64,000 nucleotides of DNA, from contig NZ_KE332395.1 of assembly GCF_000409775.1 (NCBI RefSeq), forward strand, positions 124,001-188,000, written 5' to 3'. The notes beneath the pieces are model-generated. The model was not told where the DNA came from and ran no database searches. It saw only the letters and a program-made list of their open reading frames with translations. Below are positions 29,535 to 37,403 of this stretch, one piece after another; within the stretch, counting starts at the first letter, position 1; each line of letters begins with the position of its first letter. This DNA comes from Litchfieldella anticariensis FP35 = DSM 16096 (GTDB lineage Bacteria > Pseudomonadota > Gammaproteobacteria > Pseudomonadales > Halomonadaceae). A program made the translations under genes and the position numbers.

Positions 29535-30518
29535 TTACGCGATGGTGTTGGTGGTGCGATAGTCGTTCTGCAAACGGTAGAGGCCGGCATCGAGATCGTT
29601 GTCGACGTACCAGAGCAGGTCTTGCGGTCGTTCGAGACGATGAGGGCTGATCCACTGCCCTACGGAGTAGAGACTTTCGACAAAGCGAAAGGGAGTCGAG
29701 GTATCGCGACTGTTGGCGACCGTCCCCGGCTCGAAGGTGTCGCTCAAGGCGCCATAACCGATGGGAATCGGCACGATCCAGCCAGGCGGTCGCCGAATTT
29801 CCCAATGGATCTCATCATGCGGATTGCCCCCTTCGTCGGTGGTCGCAATGCGCTCGCACTCGTGATTGAGCCGGGAAAGATCCAGCCAGGCATCCAGTGC
29901 CGTGGCATCGGGACGATCCTGCTGCATCTCGGAGAGGCGTTGTGCCAGCAAGTCATCACGCAGCACCAAGGCAAATCCTGGCAACCAGCGGCGGCGTAGA
30001 CGCTTGAACTGAGCATCCCGCTCCTCGTCGCTTTCATCGAGGGGGATCAGTGCTGGGCGTTGGCGGGACGCCTGTCCCGAAAGTGAGGGCATGACACTGC
30101 CGCCGGCAATGCGCATCCCTGCCACGATATCAGCCACTGCCTTGGCCGCTGCGTCGCGTGCTTCCTCCGAGCCATGACAGACCTCGCCGCGCACGGCAAA
30201 GACCAAGGTGAGCTCCAAGTGAACACGCCCTTCCTCGACAATCGCCGCAGTATCGCCACTCTTATCGATAGGGTTGCGTGTCAGGTGAAAGGCGCGCGTA
30301 AAGCCACCTTGCGTAACCTGGGCATCGAAATGGTGGCAAATGACTCCTACACGCTCGAACTCGATATCCAGCGACACAGGAAGTTTTCGCTCCAACGCAT
30401 GCATCAGACCAACCAAGGCGCTCATGGCCGGGAATCCCCAGGTCATGGGACTGGAAATGGCATTGGCGTTTTGCACACGCAGGTGGGGTAACACCAGCAA
30501 GGAGTGGATATCAGGCAT
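29535..30518 (-). CDS. csy2: Type I-F Cascade protein Cas5f (Csy2)
   Basis: A 327-residue RAMP protein which, with Csy1, caps the 5' end of the crRNA and holds the 8-base handle. [32 protein letters not shown] is the family's start. The gene start overlaps the csy1 end (ATGCCTGA), which fixes the ATG at 30518 and shows translational coupling. Length agrees with Pseudomonas Csy2. The C terminus ([19 protein letters not shown]) is also standard. Confidence 0.95.
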   Translation of the reverse strand: MPDIHSLLVLPHLRVQNANAISSPMTWGFPAMSALVGLMHALERKLPVSLDIEFERVGVICHHFDAQVTQGGFTRAFHLTRNPIDKSGDTAAIVEEGRVHLELTLVFAVRGEVCHGSEEARDAAAKAVADIVAGMRIAGGSVMPSLSGQASRQRPALIPLDESDEERDAQFKRLRRRWLPGFALVLRDDLLAQRLSEMQQDRPDATALDAWLDLSRLNHECERIATTDEGGNPHDEIHWEIRRPPGWIVPIPIGYGALSDTFEPGTVANSRDTSTPFRFVESLYSVGQWISPHRLERPQDLLWYVDNDLDAGLYRLQNDYRTTNTIA

Positions 30519-31812
30519 GTGGCAGTACCTCCTGCAGGGCATCCAGTTTTTTCTTGAGCTGTGCCATCCAGTAGTGATGCTCTGCGTCACCAACAGGCAA
30601 CACATCCTGCAACCGGCCGTTCAGCCAATTGGCAAAACGATGCCGGACCTCTTCCACCCACTCTCCCTGCTCGCGTCGCTCGGCAAAAGCTTGATCGTCT
30701 TCACCGCGATACGGATCGAGCCATAGCGCTTCTGCCTCGACCAAACGGCATTCGGGCTTGGCACTCCAACCTGGCTCCAGTGGGTGGTACTGACTGGCGA
30801 ACAGCACCAGTTCATCGATCAGTGCCCATACATACTCATCGCGCCGTTCGCGCGTCTGCACATTGGGACTTGGATCCAACTCGAGCAGCTTGCGAAGTCC
30901 TCGAATCAGCCACTGCACTTCTCGGCGCCGACCGAACCTCGGGAAAATCGACTCGGTATGCAGGGGCTCTTTCACCTCGCGTGACTTCCAACTCGGTGGC
31001 AGGGAGGCCAGCAAGTAATTATTGCCACCACGCTCGCTATTCAATTGAGATATGTTCTGAGGCTTGGTCCCGCCCAACTTCTGCACAGCGAGTTCGGGAT
31101 AGTCGTGATAGCCCGTTTCGGACTCTGCATTGTCACGTCGTGCCTGACGCGCCGCCTTGGCCGCCTCACCGAAACGGTCCTCGTTGATGGTCTGAAACAC
31201 TTGGTGCGCCAGTGATGTGGCATATAGTGGCGCCAGCAGGTGGTAATCGCTGTCCGCAGTCGGATCATCACCAACCAACCAATAGAGCTGCTTGGCCCGT
31301 GTGTGCGAGGTCTCACTGCCACGCGGCTCGGTGATGGCGGCAAATGCCTGCATCCATTCCCGAGCCTGCACGGGATCATCGCTCAGGGCAGCGGCCAGCT
31401 CGGTGTCGTCCTCCAATACTCGTTCCAACAGCGATTTGCCTTGATGCTCGAGCTTGAGGAACTTGTAGACATCCAACGCCGCGGCATTGCCAACCACATC
31501 GCCTTGGAAGTCGGCTGGCAAGACATGGCTGCCGACGGCAACATGCTGGCCCAGCGACTCGGGTGGTGCGTAAAGATTGGTGCCCTTGGCATCGGGGTGA
31601 ATGGGCTTGAGGGAGTGGGTCACGACCTGGAGTTGGCCAACACGCCGTGCGGCGTCACCGATCCAATTCTCGCGTTGGAACTGCTCGGTCAGCACATCGC
31701 GTTTGGGATCGTCGGGAGCGAGCTTCTCGGTCTTGCCCTCGAGTCGTTCCAGAAGGAAGCGCCCGATAAGCGACCGAAGCTCGTTCCGTTCCCTTGAAAG
31801 GGGGCGTGTCAT
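30511..31812 (-). CDS. csy1: Type I-F large subunit Cas8f (Csy1)
   Basis: A 433-residue protein, the subunit that reads the CC protospacer-adjacent motif and starts DNA unwinding. Recognisable parts are the N-terminal helical region (LIGRFLLERLEGKTEKL), THSLKPIHPDAKGTNLYA, LDVYKFLKLE and the segment GGTKPQNISQLNSERGGNNYLLASLPP. The ATG at 31812 follows CAGGAGC. Unlike the other cas genes it is not coupled to the gene before it: a 189-bp gap lies between cas2-3 and csy1, with a likely promoter for csy1-4 and a CreTA-like element. Confidence 0.95.
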   Translation of the reverse strand: MTRPLSRERNELRSLIGRFLLERLEGKTEKLAPDDPKRDVLTEQFQRENWIGDAARRVGQLQVVTHSLKPIHPDAKGTNLYAPPESLGQHVAVGSHVLPADFQGDVVGNAAALDVYKFLKLEHQGKSLLERVLEDDTELAAALSDDPVQAREWMQAFAAITEPRGSETSHTRAKQLYWLVGDDPTADSDYHLLAPLYATSLAHQVFQTINEDRFGEAAKAARQARRDNAESETGYHDYPELAVQKLGGTKPQNISQLNSERGGNNYLLASLPPSWKSREVKEPLHTESIFPRFGRRREVQWLIRGLRKLLELDPSPNVQTRERRDEYVWALIDELVLFASQYHPLEPGWSAKPECRLVEAEALWLDPYRGEDDQAFAERREQGEWVEEVRHRFANWLNGRLQDVLPVGDAEHHYWMAQLKKKLDALQEVLPHA

Positions 31813-31834
31813 AGCAGCTCCTGAGTAATTTCAT

Positions 31835-31868
31835 CCATTGTAGTTTTATTTTTAGGGTTATTAGGGAA
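31835..31868 (+). promoter_or_regulatory. CC-flanked target of the pseudo-spacer (candidate CreA/CreR binding site)
   Basis: CC at 31835-31836 is the type I-F PAM, and the next bases match the pseudo-spacer at 31931: positions 1-5, 7-11 and 16-22 agree, with mismatches at 6 and 12-15. Position 6 is flipped out in Cascade and tolerates mismatch. The site overlaps the ribosome binding site and probable promoter of the mini-ORF at 31874, and also lies in the csy1 5' leader. Confidence 0.7.
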
Positions 31869-31873
31869 AACCA

Positions 31874-31906
31874 ATGACGACAAAAAGAAATATAGTTAGC
31901 CTATAG
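31874..31906 (+). CDS. Ten-codon ORF, candidate CreT-type toxin RNA
   Basis: ATG-ACG-ACA-AAA-AGA-AAT-ATA-GTT-AGC-CTA-TAG, preceded by AGGG with seven bases between, a good Shine-Dalgarno placing. AGA, ATA and CTA are rare codons in a GC-rich genome. CreT toxins are described as very short ORFs with strong initiation and rare codons that trap scarce tRNAs. It runs opposite to the cas genes and ends where pseudo-repeat 1 starts. A weak promoter (CTGAGT, 17 bases, TTTTAT at 31844) is possible. No tandem rare codon pair is present, so toxicity is unproven. Confidence 0.5.
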   Translation: MTTKRNIVSL

Positions 31907-31917
31907 CTCTGCCGCAA
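31889..31917 (-). promoter_or_regulatory. Candidate promoter of csy1-csy2-csy3-csy4
   Basis: On the minus strand TTGCGG, 17 bases, TATATT. The -10 is five of six to consensus; the -35 keeps TTG. Transcription would start near 31882 and read through the pseudo-spacer target into csy1. The -35 lies within pseudo-repeat 1. On the plus strand TATAGT at 31891-31896 could be the -10 of the mini-array, starting near 31903. Confidence 0.5.
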
Positions 31918-31984
31918 GGCAGCTCAGAAAATTGTCGTTTTCCCATTAGGGTGAAAAATTGCTGCCGCACAGGCAGTGGGCCGG
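31904..31984 (+). ncRNA. Degenerate two-repeat mini-array, candidate CreA/CreR guide RNA
   Basis: Pseudo-repeat 1 (31904-31930) keeps the stem CTGCC / GGCAG around GCAA and ends with CTCAGAAA, identical to the 8-base handle of the main array. Pseudo-repeat 2 (about 31957-31984) has CTGCC / GGCAG around GCACA but has lost the handle. Between them lie about 26 bases of pseudo-spacer. This is what Cas6f would need to make one crRNA-like guide: a 5' handle from repeat 1 and a 3' hairpin from repeat 2. The orientation is opposite to the cas genes. The loop of pseudo-repeat 2 is closer to the old GGACA repeats than to the GGATA ones. Confidence 0.75.
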
Positions 31985-32001
31985 TCCAGCACCATCCCTC
32001 C

Positions 32002-35000
32002 TCATTTTTGCTTCGTAAATCCGAGCACCGGGTGGAACCGCCACCCGTTGTCGTTCTTGGGCACCGTCACGGTACCGAACTTCCTGGCACAAGCCTCCAA
32101 TGGCAAATCCATCTCATCGGCCAGAGCCACCAGCGCATCGACGTAGTCGGTTTGTCCCCAGACCGCGATGCGCTCACCTATCTCCAGATCACAACGTTCG
32201 AGCTTCTCCTCGGCGTCGACATACTCCCAATCCCGTCGTTTCTTGCCCTGCCAGATCATCTGTAAACGCCAGTCCTCGCCACTCTCGTCGGGCATCAGCA
32301 CTAAATCGACCTGCGGCGTGCTCTGCTCGCGAAAGGGAAGCTGCTGTGACATCACTCCGGTCAAGGTGACACGCGGCACGACATACCAGGTATAAGCGCC
32401 CAAAGGTGGTACTTCGGACGATGGCCGTAGTTTCCTGCGCTGCCTGGGCGACAGGCTTTCCAGATCGACAGGATCAACTGGGTCGGCCTGAGCATCAGCA
32501 GTCTTGGCCACCACCATCCTTTTCTTCAATCGTGCATGTTCAAGATCGACCAAACTGTCGTGAGGCCGCAGCTCCGCCCGCTCGACAATACGTGGCCGCG
32601 CATCGATCACCTCAATCTCATCGGGGGTCATCAACTTCGTAAGTGAATGACTGTTTAGCAACCATTCACCCGGCCCCTCGAAGCCGGGTCGACAGAAGGC
32701 CGGGGCGTTGGGGCGCTCCACGTGACTCAGGTTGGTGTCGAGCACAATCAGGTTCGGCGAAGTGCATTCCGCTTCCCGGTGACGGCGTATACGGCCAGCC
32801 AACTGGATCAACGAACGCATCGAGGATGGCTCGACGATGGCCCAGTCATAGTCATGATCGCGCCCCACTTCCGTGACGGGCGACCCCAGTACGATGAACA
32901 GCTGGTCGTCTTCCGGGGAGGTATCGAGACGGCGACGGATATCAGGCAGTTCGAATACGGCCATTTCGTCGCGTCGGTCGAGAGCCTGGTCGAGGCGGCT
33001 CTCGATATCAGAGCGCATCAACAGTGGGAATTGGGAGTGATAGACACAAAGATGAATACATTGGCCAACTTCAGCTCCCAACGCATACAACGCACGTGCC
33101 ACCTCGACGATTGGCTCAATATTGGCCATTCGAATCAGACCAAAGCTCACCCGCTTGCCACTGTGGGGATCGATGCTGTGATGACGGTTATGCAGTGTCT
33201 CGGCATAATCTCTAAGCAGGTCAGCCAACCCCTGGCAGATCACTTCTCTCCGCTTGCCAGCGAGATTAGACAGCGGCATCAGTTCAGCACGTCGACGTAC
33301 CACGGCTTTGGCAAGCCGTTCATGGCGTTTATTGGCAAACGCCCGATGCGCTTCCGCGAAGGTTTCTGTCGTCCCACACTCGTTGTGCTGACGGTCATGC
33401 TCGTCGAACCAGGCACAGCAAATCTCCACTGGTCGCCCGGGTTCGCCACGATTGTTTTGATACTGCGCCCGGCCATCCTGATAGGCATCGAACAGCCCCT
33501 GGAGCAGTGCAGGTGGCAAGGTCGCCGAGGAGAGCAGCACGCGTGAGCCTAACATCCCGGCCCAGTGCACCAGTCGGGTCAACGCTGGAAGGTCGTTAAT
33601 ATCGAAATCGTCTATTTCATCCAAAACCAGATCGCTACTCATCAAGCGCAGCATAGGAGCGATCTGGCGCCCACCGCGCAGACCTTCCGTCGCGGGAACC
33701 AGATGATCGACAGTACATACCAGAATTGGCGCGGAGATCAGCGACTTGACGCTTGGGTCGTCATTGAGGCGGCGCAGCACCGGATGGCCATCGAAATTGC
33801 CATCGAAGGTGACGTGGGAATCTTCCTCGATCAGCCTTTGCATGGAAGCGGAGCCGCTTTGCTCGGCCTCGCTCTGGTGGTGCTCGAACAAGGCTCGGCT
33901 GGCACTGCCGCCCACACGAATCGCCAGTTCGTCTTCGCCGAGGGAAAGACGCTCCCGATAGGCCTGCCCCGTTTGCAGGGTGAGAGTTCGCAGCCCCAGT
34001 GCTATGGAGAAGCGGGCCCCTTGATCGGGATTGGCCAGGGCATACAGGATTCGGCCATTGGCCAGCGTCTTCCCGCAGCCGGTCGAGGCCATATTGATGC
34101 CAAAGAAGCCTTGCTGTCGGGATCGCTCACGCAAGCCCGAGGCAAGATCGAATGCCTTGTCCTGCCAGCGGAAGCGCGGGTGATCGCTGCGTTTGCGAAA
34201 TCCTTTGTGACGGGCGATGCGAGGCAGGTTCCGCTCCATACTCGGCAGCGAGCGGCTGATCGCCGCGCTGTGCTTTTCCACACCGAGCAAGTGTTCGTCC
34301 AACGGCTGGATACATTCACCGGTCTTGCGGTCGGTGTTGGCGTATAGGGGGTAATCCAGCTCGCCTCTCACCCGCTTGCCGGGCTCGGTCAAACTGGAGT
34401 AGTGATGGTCGGCCAGCATCAATGTCAGGCGAGCCAAGTGCATTAGGTAAAGGTTGTCCAACCATTTCCCTTCGCTGCCTTTGGTACGGGACAACAGCCG
34501 CTCAGCCAAGTGACTTGCTCGCGCCCGCCACTTCGCCGTAGTAACAGGCAAACCATGAGGGAACGACCAGTAGGGCTCGATCCGCTTCCTGTCGTCGGTA
34601 GTGCAGATTTCATTCCAGCCCGCCGTGATATCGCCGGGAAGGTCTCTCAGCCTGGAGGCTTGAAACCCTGACACTCTGCCACCCAACTTAGGTCGGCCAC
34701 TATCATCTAGCGAACCACTCGGCATGAGCGGCAATCGATGATGCGACAGGATCAGCCATCCGATGGCGGCCGCCAATGGCGGAAGATGCTTGAACGGCTG
34801 GGCATCGAAGGCGTTCAGGCCATCGCACTGCAGGCGGTTCACCCATGTCGCCGTATCGGTTTCAGTGGGTTCCATCAACCGCTTGAGCCAGGTTGCGTCA
34901 TCATCCTCGCCAATAAAGGCCTGAAACAAGCGGAGGGATACCCACTCATGCCGATACAGGTTGCGCTCTTGAGGGCCTTTGCCCTGCAGCCGCAGTTGGA

Positions 35001-35394
35001 AGGCTTCAATGGCTTTGCCCAGGTCATGCATCAAGGCAGCAAGCCCTGCCAGCAGCGTGATGTCCTCGCCACAGTGCCAGTCGTTCTCGTCTTCGCGACG
35101 TAGAATATCTTGCGAGGTCGTGTTGGTGGGTACCGCTCCACGTACATTGAAGCGGCTGGCATCGCCAACGATCCACACCAGCTCGCTATGATCGCGCCCA
35201 CGTATCCAGTGACAGGCCACGGCAGTGTTCTTGCGCGCCGATTTGCGCAACAGGCGCCTCAGCGTATCGAGTCCTGCCTGGGTGATCGGCGTCTGCCAGG
35301 TCCGCTCCCCTCGACGCTCGGCGAACTGATCCAGGATGCGCCTGGTTTCCTTGAGCGCATTCTTGCTGCACTGGGAAACGATCAGCACATTCAT
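32002..35394 (-). CDS. cas3: Type I-F nuclease-helicase fusion Cas2-3
   Basis: A 1130-residue protein. Residues 1-90 are the Cas2-like domain (MNVLIVSQCSKNALKETRRIL). The HD nuclease follows, with the His-Asp pair at 123-124 (LAALMHDLGKAIEAF) and SHHRLPL near 218. The helicase has Walker A ASTGCGKT at 436-443, the box LVLDEIDDFD, the SAT motif LLSSATLPP, and the late motifs LGSPVTEVGRDHDYDW and RSLIQLAGRIRRHRE. The protein unwinds and degrades targets found by the Csy complex and, with Cas1, inserts new spacers. The start overlaps the cas1 stop (ATGA). All key residues are present. Confidence 0.97.
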   Translation of the reverse strand: MNVLIVSQCSKNALKETRRILDQFAERRGERTWQTPITQAGLDTLRRLLRKSARKNTAVACHWIRGRDHSELVWIVGDASRFNVRGAVPTNTTSQDILRREDENDWHCGEDITLLAGLAALMHDLGKAIEAFQLRLQGKGPQERNLYRHEWVSLRLFQAFIGEDDDATWLKRLMEPTETDTATWVNRLQCDGLNAFDAQPFKHLPPLAAAIGWLILSHHRLPLMPSGSLDDSGRPKLGGRVSGFQASRLRDLPGDITAGWNEICTTDDRKRIEPYWSFPHGLPVTTAKWRARASHLAERLLSRTKGSEGKWLDNLYLMHLARLTLMLADHHYSSLTEPGKRVRGELDYPLYANTDRKTGECIQPLDEHLLGVEKHSAAISRSLPSMERNLPRIARHKGFRKRSDHPRFRWQDKAFDLASGLRERSRQQGFFGINMASTGCGKTLANGRILYALANPDQGARFSIALGLRTLTLQTGQAYRERLSLGEDELAIRVGGSASRALFEHHQSEAEQSGSASMQRLIEEDSHVTFDGNFDGHPVLRRLNDDPSVKSLISAPILVCTVDHLVPATEGLRGGRQIAPMLRLMSSDLVLDEIDDFDINDLPALTRLVHWAGMLGSRVLLSSATLPPALLQGLFDAYQDGRAQYQNNRGEPGRPVEICCAWFDEHDRQHNECGTTETFAEAHRAFANKRHERLAKAVVRRRAELMPLSNLAGKRREVICQGLADLLRDYAETLHNRHHSIDPHSGKRVSFGLIRMANIEPIVEVARALYALGAEVGQCIHLCVYHSQFPLLMRSDIESRLDQALDRRDEMAVFELPDIRRRLDTSPEDDQLFIVLGSPVTEVGRDHDYDWAIVEPSSMRSLIQLAGRIRRHREAECTSPNLIVLDTNLSHVERPNAPAFCRPGFEGPGEWLLNSHSLTKLMTPDEIEVIDARPRIVERAELRPHDSLVDLEHARLKKRMVVAKTADAQADPVDPVDLESLSPRQRRKLRPSSEVPPLGAYTWYVVPRVTLTGVMSQQLPFREQSTPQVDLVLMPDESGEDWRLQMIWQGKKRRDWEYVDAEEKLERCDLEIGERIAVWGQTDYVDALVALADEMDLPLEACARKFGTVTVPKNDNGWRFHPVLGFTKQK

Positions 35395-36368
35395 GACGAG
35401 ACGCCTCCAAGGTCGGCGGCGATGTCCTTGATGGTATCGATCATGAAATCGAGTGATTCAGTACGCGTCAGGCTCTCGATGCAGGCTTGTCGAAACTCCT
35501 GCTCCTCGTCGCCATTCATGGCCGAGATGAAGGCCTGAGGAAGAATGACGGCATCCTTGACGAGATCCGCCACATCGAACACCAGGCCTCCGCGTCGGGT
35601 CTTGCCGTGAAGCACCGCCAAGCCATGCGGAATGCCTAGTACCCAGGTCGCCGTCGCTCCCAAGCCATAGGCCAGGTAATTGCCATGGTCGAGAAAGCGG
35701 TTGGCCGGATCAGTGCCGCTACCGCGCTTGGCACGAGTGAACTCACCATAGTTCACGGCACGAGTGGCGAGCTTGAAGAGCGTTTTGGTCAACCTCGCCT
35801 CTTCCGTGAGCAGATCGGTCGTGCTGGGGGCTTGCGCAATGGACTCGCGGCTACGGTTCAGCACGCTTTGGAGTTCTGATGGTGAAATGTCGAACCCAGC
35901 ATCCTTTAGTGGGCGACTGTTGGGCCAGTGCGCCTCGATACGTTTGAGGCGTGCCAGTTGAACCATCTTGGCTGCCTCCAAGCGTCGATCGTCGTCGAAC
36001 CAGAAACGCACCCAATATTGCAGGTATTCGGTGGGCCGGTATTCACTCTGCGGGCTCAACCAGGCGACGTCGACATCGACTTCGTTGGCTGAAAACAATG
36101 GCGTACCACCACCGCCACAAAACCCCACCAGAACGCCAGCCTTGGCAAGTTCACGCATTGCCGCCTGAGTGATCGAGGTACCTGTGCCCAGCAGTAGCGA
36201 AGTCGTGTTGGCTATCGGGATATTCCAGTATTTCGATTGTCGGCCCTCGTCGGTGACATACTCGACACGACCTCCATTCACCAAGACCCGGCAATGCTGA
36301 AGGTAGTAGAGGTTGGCACGCTTCGAATGAAGAATCGTTTTGAGGTCGGAAGGAGAGAAGTCATCCAT
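35391..36368 (-). CDS. cas1: Type I-F integrase Cas1
   Basis: A 325-residue Cas1 of the I-F branch. Marks are the N-terminal beta domain (LKTILHSKRANLYYLQHCRV, VEYVTDEGRQSKYWNIPIANTTSLLLGTGTSIT), the VNYGEFTRAKRGSGTDPANRFLDHGNYLAYG region, and the metal-site His and Asp in VLGIPHGLAVLHG and LVFDVADLVKDAV. With Cas2-3 it forms the spacer-insertion complex. It is the first gene of the cas operon and is divergent from a WYL regulator across a 156-bp region with a perfect palindrome. The ATG at 36368 has only a weak ribosome binding site. Confidence 0.97.
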   Translation of the reverse strand: MDDFSPSDLKTILHSKRANLYYLQHCRVLVNGGRVEYVTDEGRQSKYWNIPIANTTSLLLGTGTSITQAAMRELAKAGVLVGFCGGGGTPLFSANEVDVDVAWLSPQSEYRPTEYLQYWVRFWFDDDRRLEAAKMVQLARLKRIEAHWPNSRPLKDAGFDISPSELQSVLNRSRESIAQAPSTTDLLTEEARLTKTLFKLATRAVNYGEFTRAKRGSGTDPANRFLDHGNYLAYGLGATATWVLGIPHGLAVLHGKTRRGGLVFDVADLVKDAVILPQAFISAMNGDEEQEFRQACIESLTRTESLDFMIDTIKDIAADLGGVSS

Positions 36369-36438
36369 ATGGCGTCTCTGCTGGCGCTTTTATTTATTTC
36401 TCATAACCATCTAAGCACCCCTCCCACCCCTTTACCAC

Positions 36439-36450
36439 TGATGTACATCA
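36439..36450. promoter_or_regulatory. Perfect palindrome between cas1 and the WYL regulator gene
   Basis: TGATGTACATCA, all six pairs matching, lies in the divergent promoter region, just before TACTAT (36459), a possible -10 of the regulator gene. A fitting operator for the WYL protein, but not proven. Confidence 0.45.
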
Positions 36451-36524
36451 AACCAGGGTACTATTCATCCCGGTCGCTTTTTTCGGCACACTCCTGACAT
36501 CAAAGGCTTAGATACGGAGGTCCT

Positions 36525-37394
36525 ATGCCAACCGCCTCGCCACTGCCATGGGACACATTGGCCCGCTATCGATTGATCGAAATTCTGGCGTTATGGGAGG
36601 GACAAATCGCGTCTTCCCAGCTTGGCAAGGCGTTCGGGATTGGGCGACAACAGTCACAGAAGATACTGCGACAATATCGTGATTTATTTCCTCATAACTT
36701 GATCTACGATGAGTCGCGCAAAGGGTTTCTTCCGGGTACGAATTTCCAAGCCAAATTCACCCAGGGCAAGGTGGAGGAATACCTGCATTTGCTGGGGTCT
36801 CACCTGGGGTTGGATTCACCCTTCGCCGGGCTGGGCCTGGGCACGGCGGATACCGAATCGCTGCCACTGCCTAGCCGCAAGGTGCCGCCCCGGGTGGTGC
36901 GCGAGCTAGTCAAGGCGTCACGCCAAGGGCTACGCCTGGAAGTCACTTACGCGTCGTTCACTAGCCCTGAGGGTGAGGATCGCATCATCGTGCCGCACAC
37001 CCTGGTGTTCGCCGCTGGGCGCTGGCATGTACGGGCTTTCTGCGAAAAGCATCGCGATTACCGCGATTTTGTGCTCAGCCGCTTTCGCGACATGCCGGAG
37101 CCAACAGGCCCAATGCTGGGGAAGCACGATGCCGAGCACGACCGTGAGTGGCAGACCATGGTGGAGGTGCGTTTGATCCCCGACCGGCGCCTGCCCGAAA
37201 CCGAGCAGTGCCTGATCATGGTCGATTACGGTATGACGGAAGGAGAGCTGGTACTGAACTGCCGCGGCCCACTGGTGTTATACGCATTGCGCGAACTGGG
37301 CGTGAACCCCAACCATTCGGAACCCGATCCACGCGCCCAGCAGATCCAGGTTGCCAATGCTGCGGAGTTGAAACGCTGGATCCGCTGGGATTAG
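36525..37394 (+). CDS. WYL-domain transcriptional regulator (BrxR/CapW-like)
   Basis: A 289-residue protein. An N-terminal winged helix (LARYRLIEILALWEGQIASSQLGKAFGIGRQQSQKILRQYRDLFP) is followed by a linker with LPLPSRKVPP, a WYL domain (RLEVTYASFTSPEGEDRIIVPHTLVFAAGRWHVRAFCEKHRDYRDFVLSRF) and a C-terminal extension. This order and size are those of BrxR/CapW regulators, which repress phage-defence operons such as BREX and CBASS and respond to a ligand or nucleic acid. It is divergent from cas1 and convergent with the HIRAN gene, so its target could be cas1, itself, or both. ATG with GGAGGTCCT before it. Confidence 0.88.
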   Translation: MPTASPLPWDTLARYRLIEILALWEGQIASSQLGKAFGIGRQQSQKILRQYRDLFPHNLIYDESRKGFLPGTNFQAKFTQGKVEEYLHLLGSHLGLDSPFAGLGLGTADTESLPLPSRKVPPRVVRELVKASRQGLRLEVTYASFTSPEGEDRIIVPHTLVFAAGRWHVRAFCEKHRDYRDFVLSRFRDMPEPTGPMLGKHDAEHDREWQTMVEVRLIPDRRLPETEQCLIMVDYGMTEGELVLNCRGPLVLYALRELGVNPNHSEPDPRAQQIQVANAAELKRWIRWD

Positions 37395-37403
37395 TAGATC
37401 GGA

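Noticed and set aside
31864-31945. Complementarity of GGGAAAAC and CGACAA (plus strand) with the pseudo-spacer, as a target on the other strand
   Set aside because: The match is broken by a six-base gap and the flanking bases are TT, not the CC motif. The direct match at 31835 with CC is better. It could still be an RNA hairpin.
31904-31984. Mini-array as a tracrRNA or as a second ordinary CRISPR array
   Set aside because: Type I-F needs no tracrRNA, and both repeats are degenerate with a short pseudo-spacer, unlike a real array.
32722-34347. Two plus-strand frames of 274 and 260 residues opposite cas3
   Set aside because: Shadows of cas3; low-complexity composition typical of antisense frames in GC-rich DNA.
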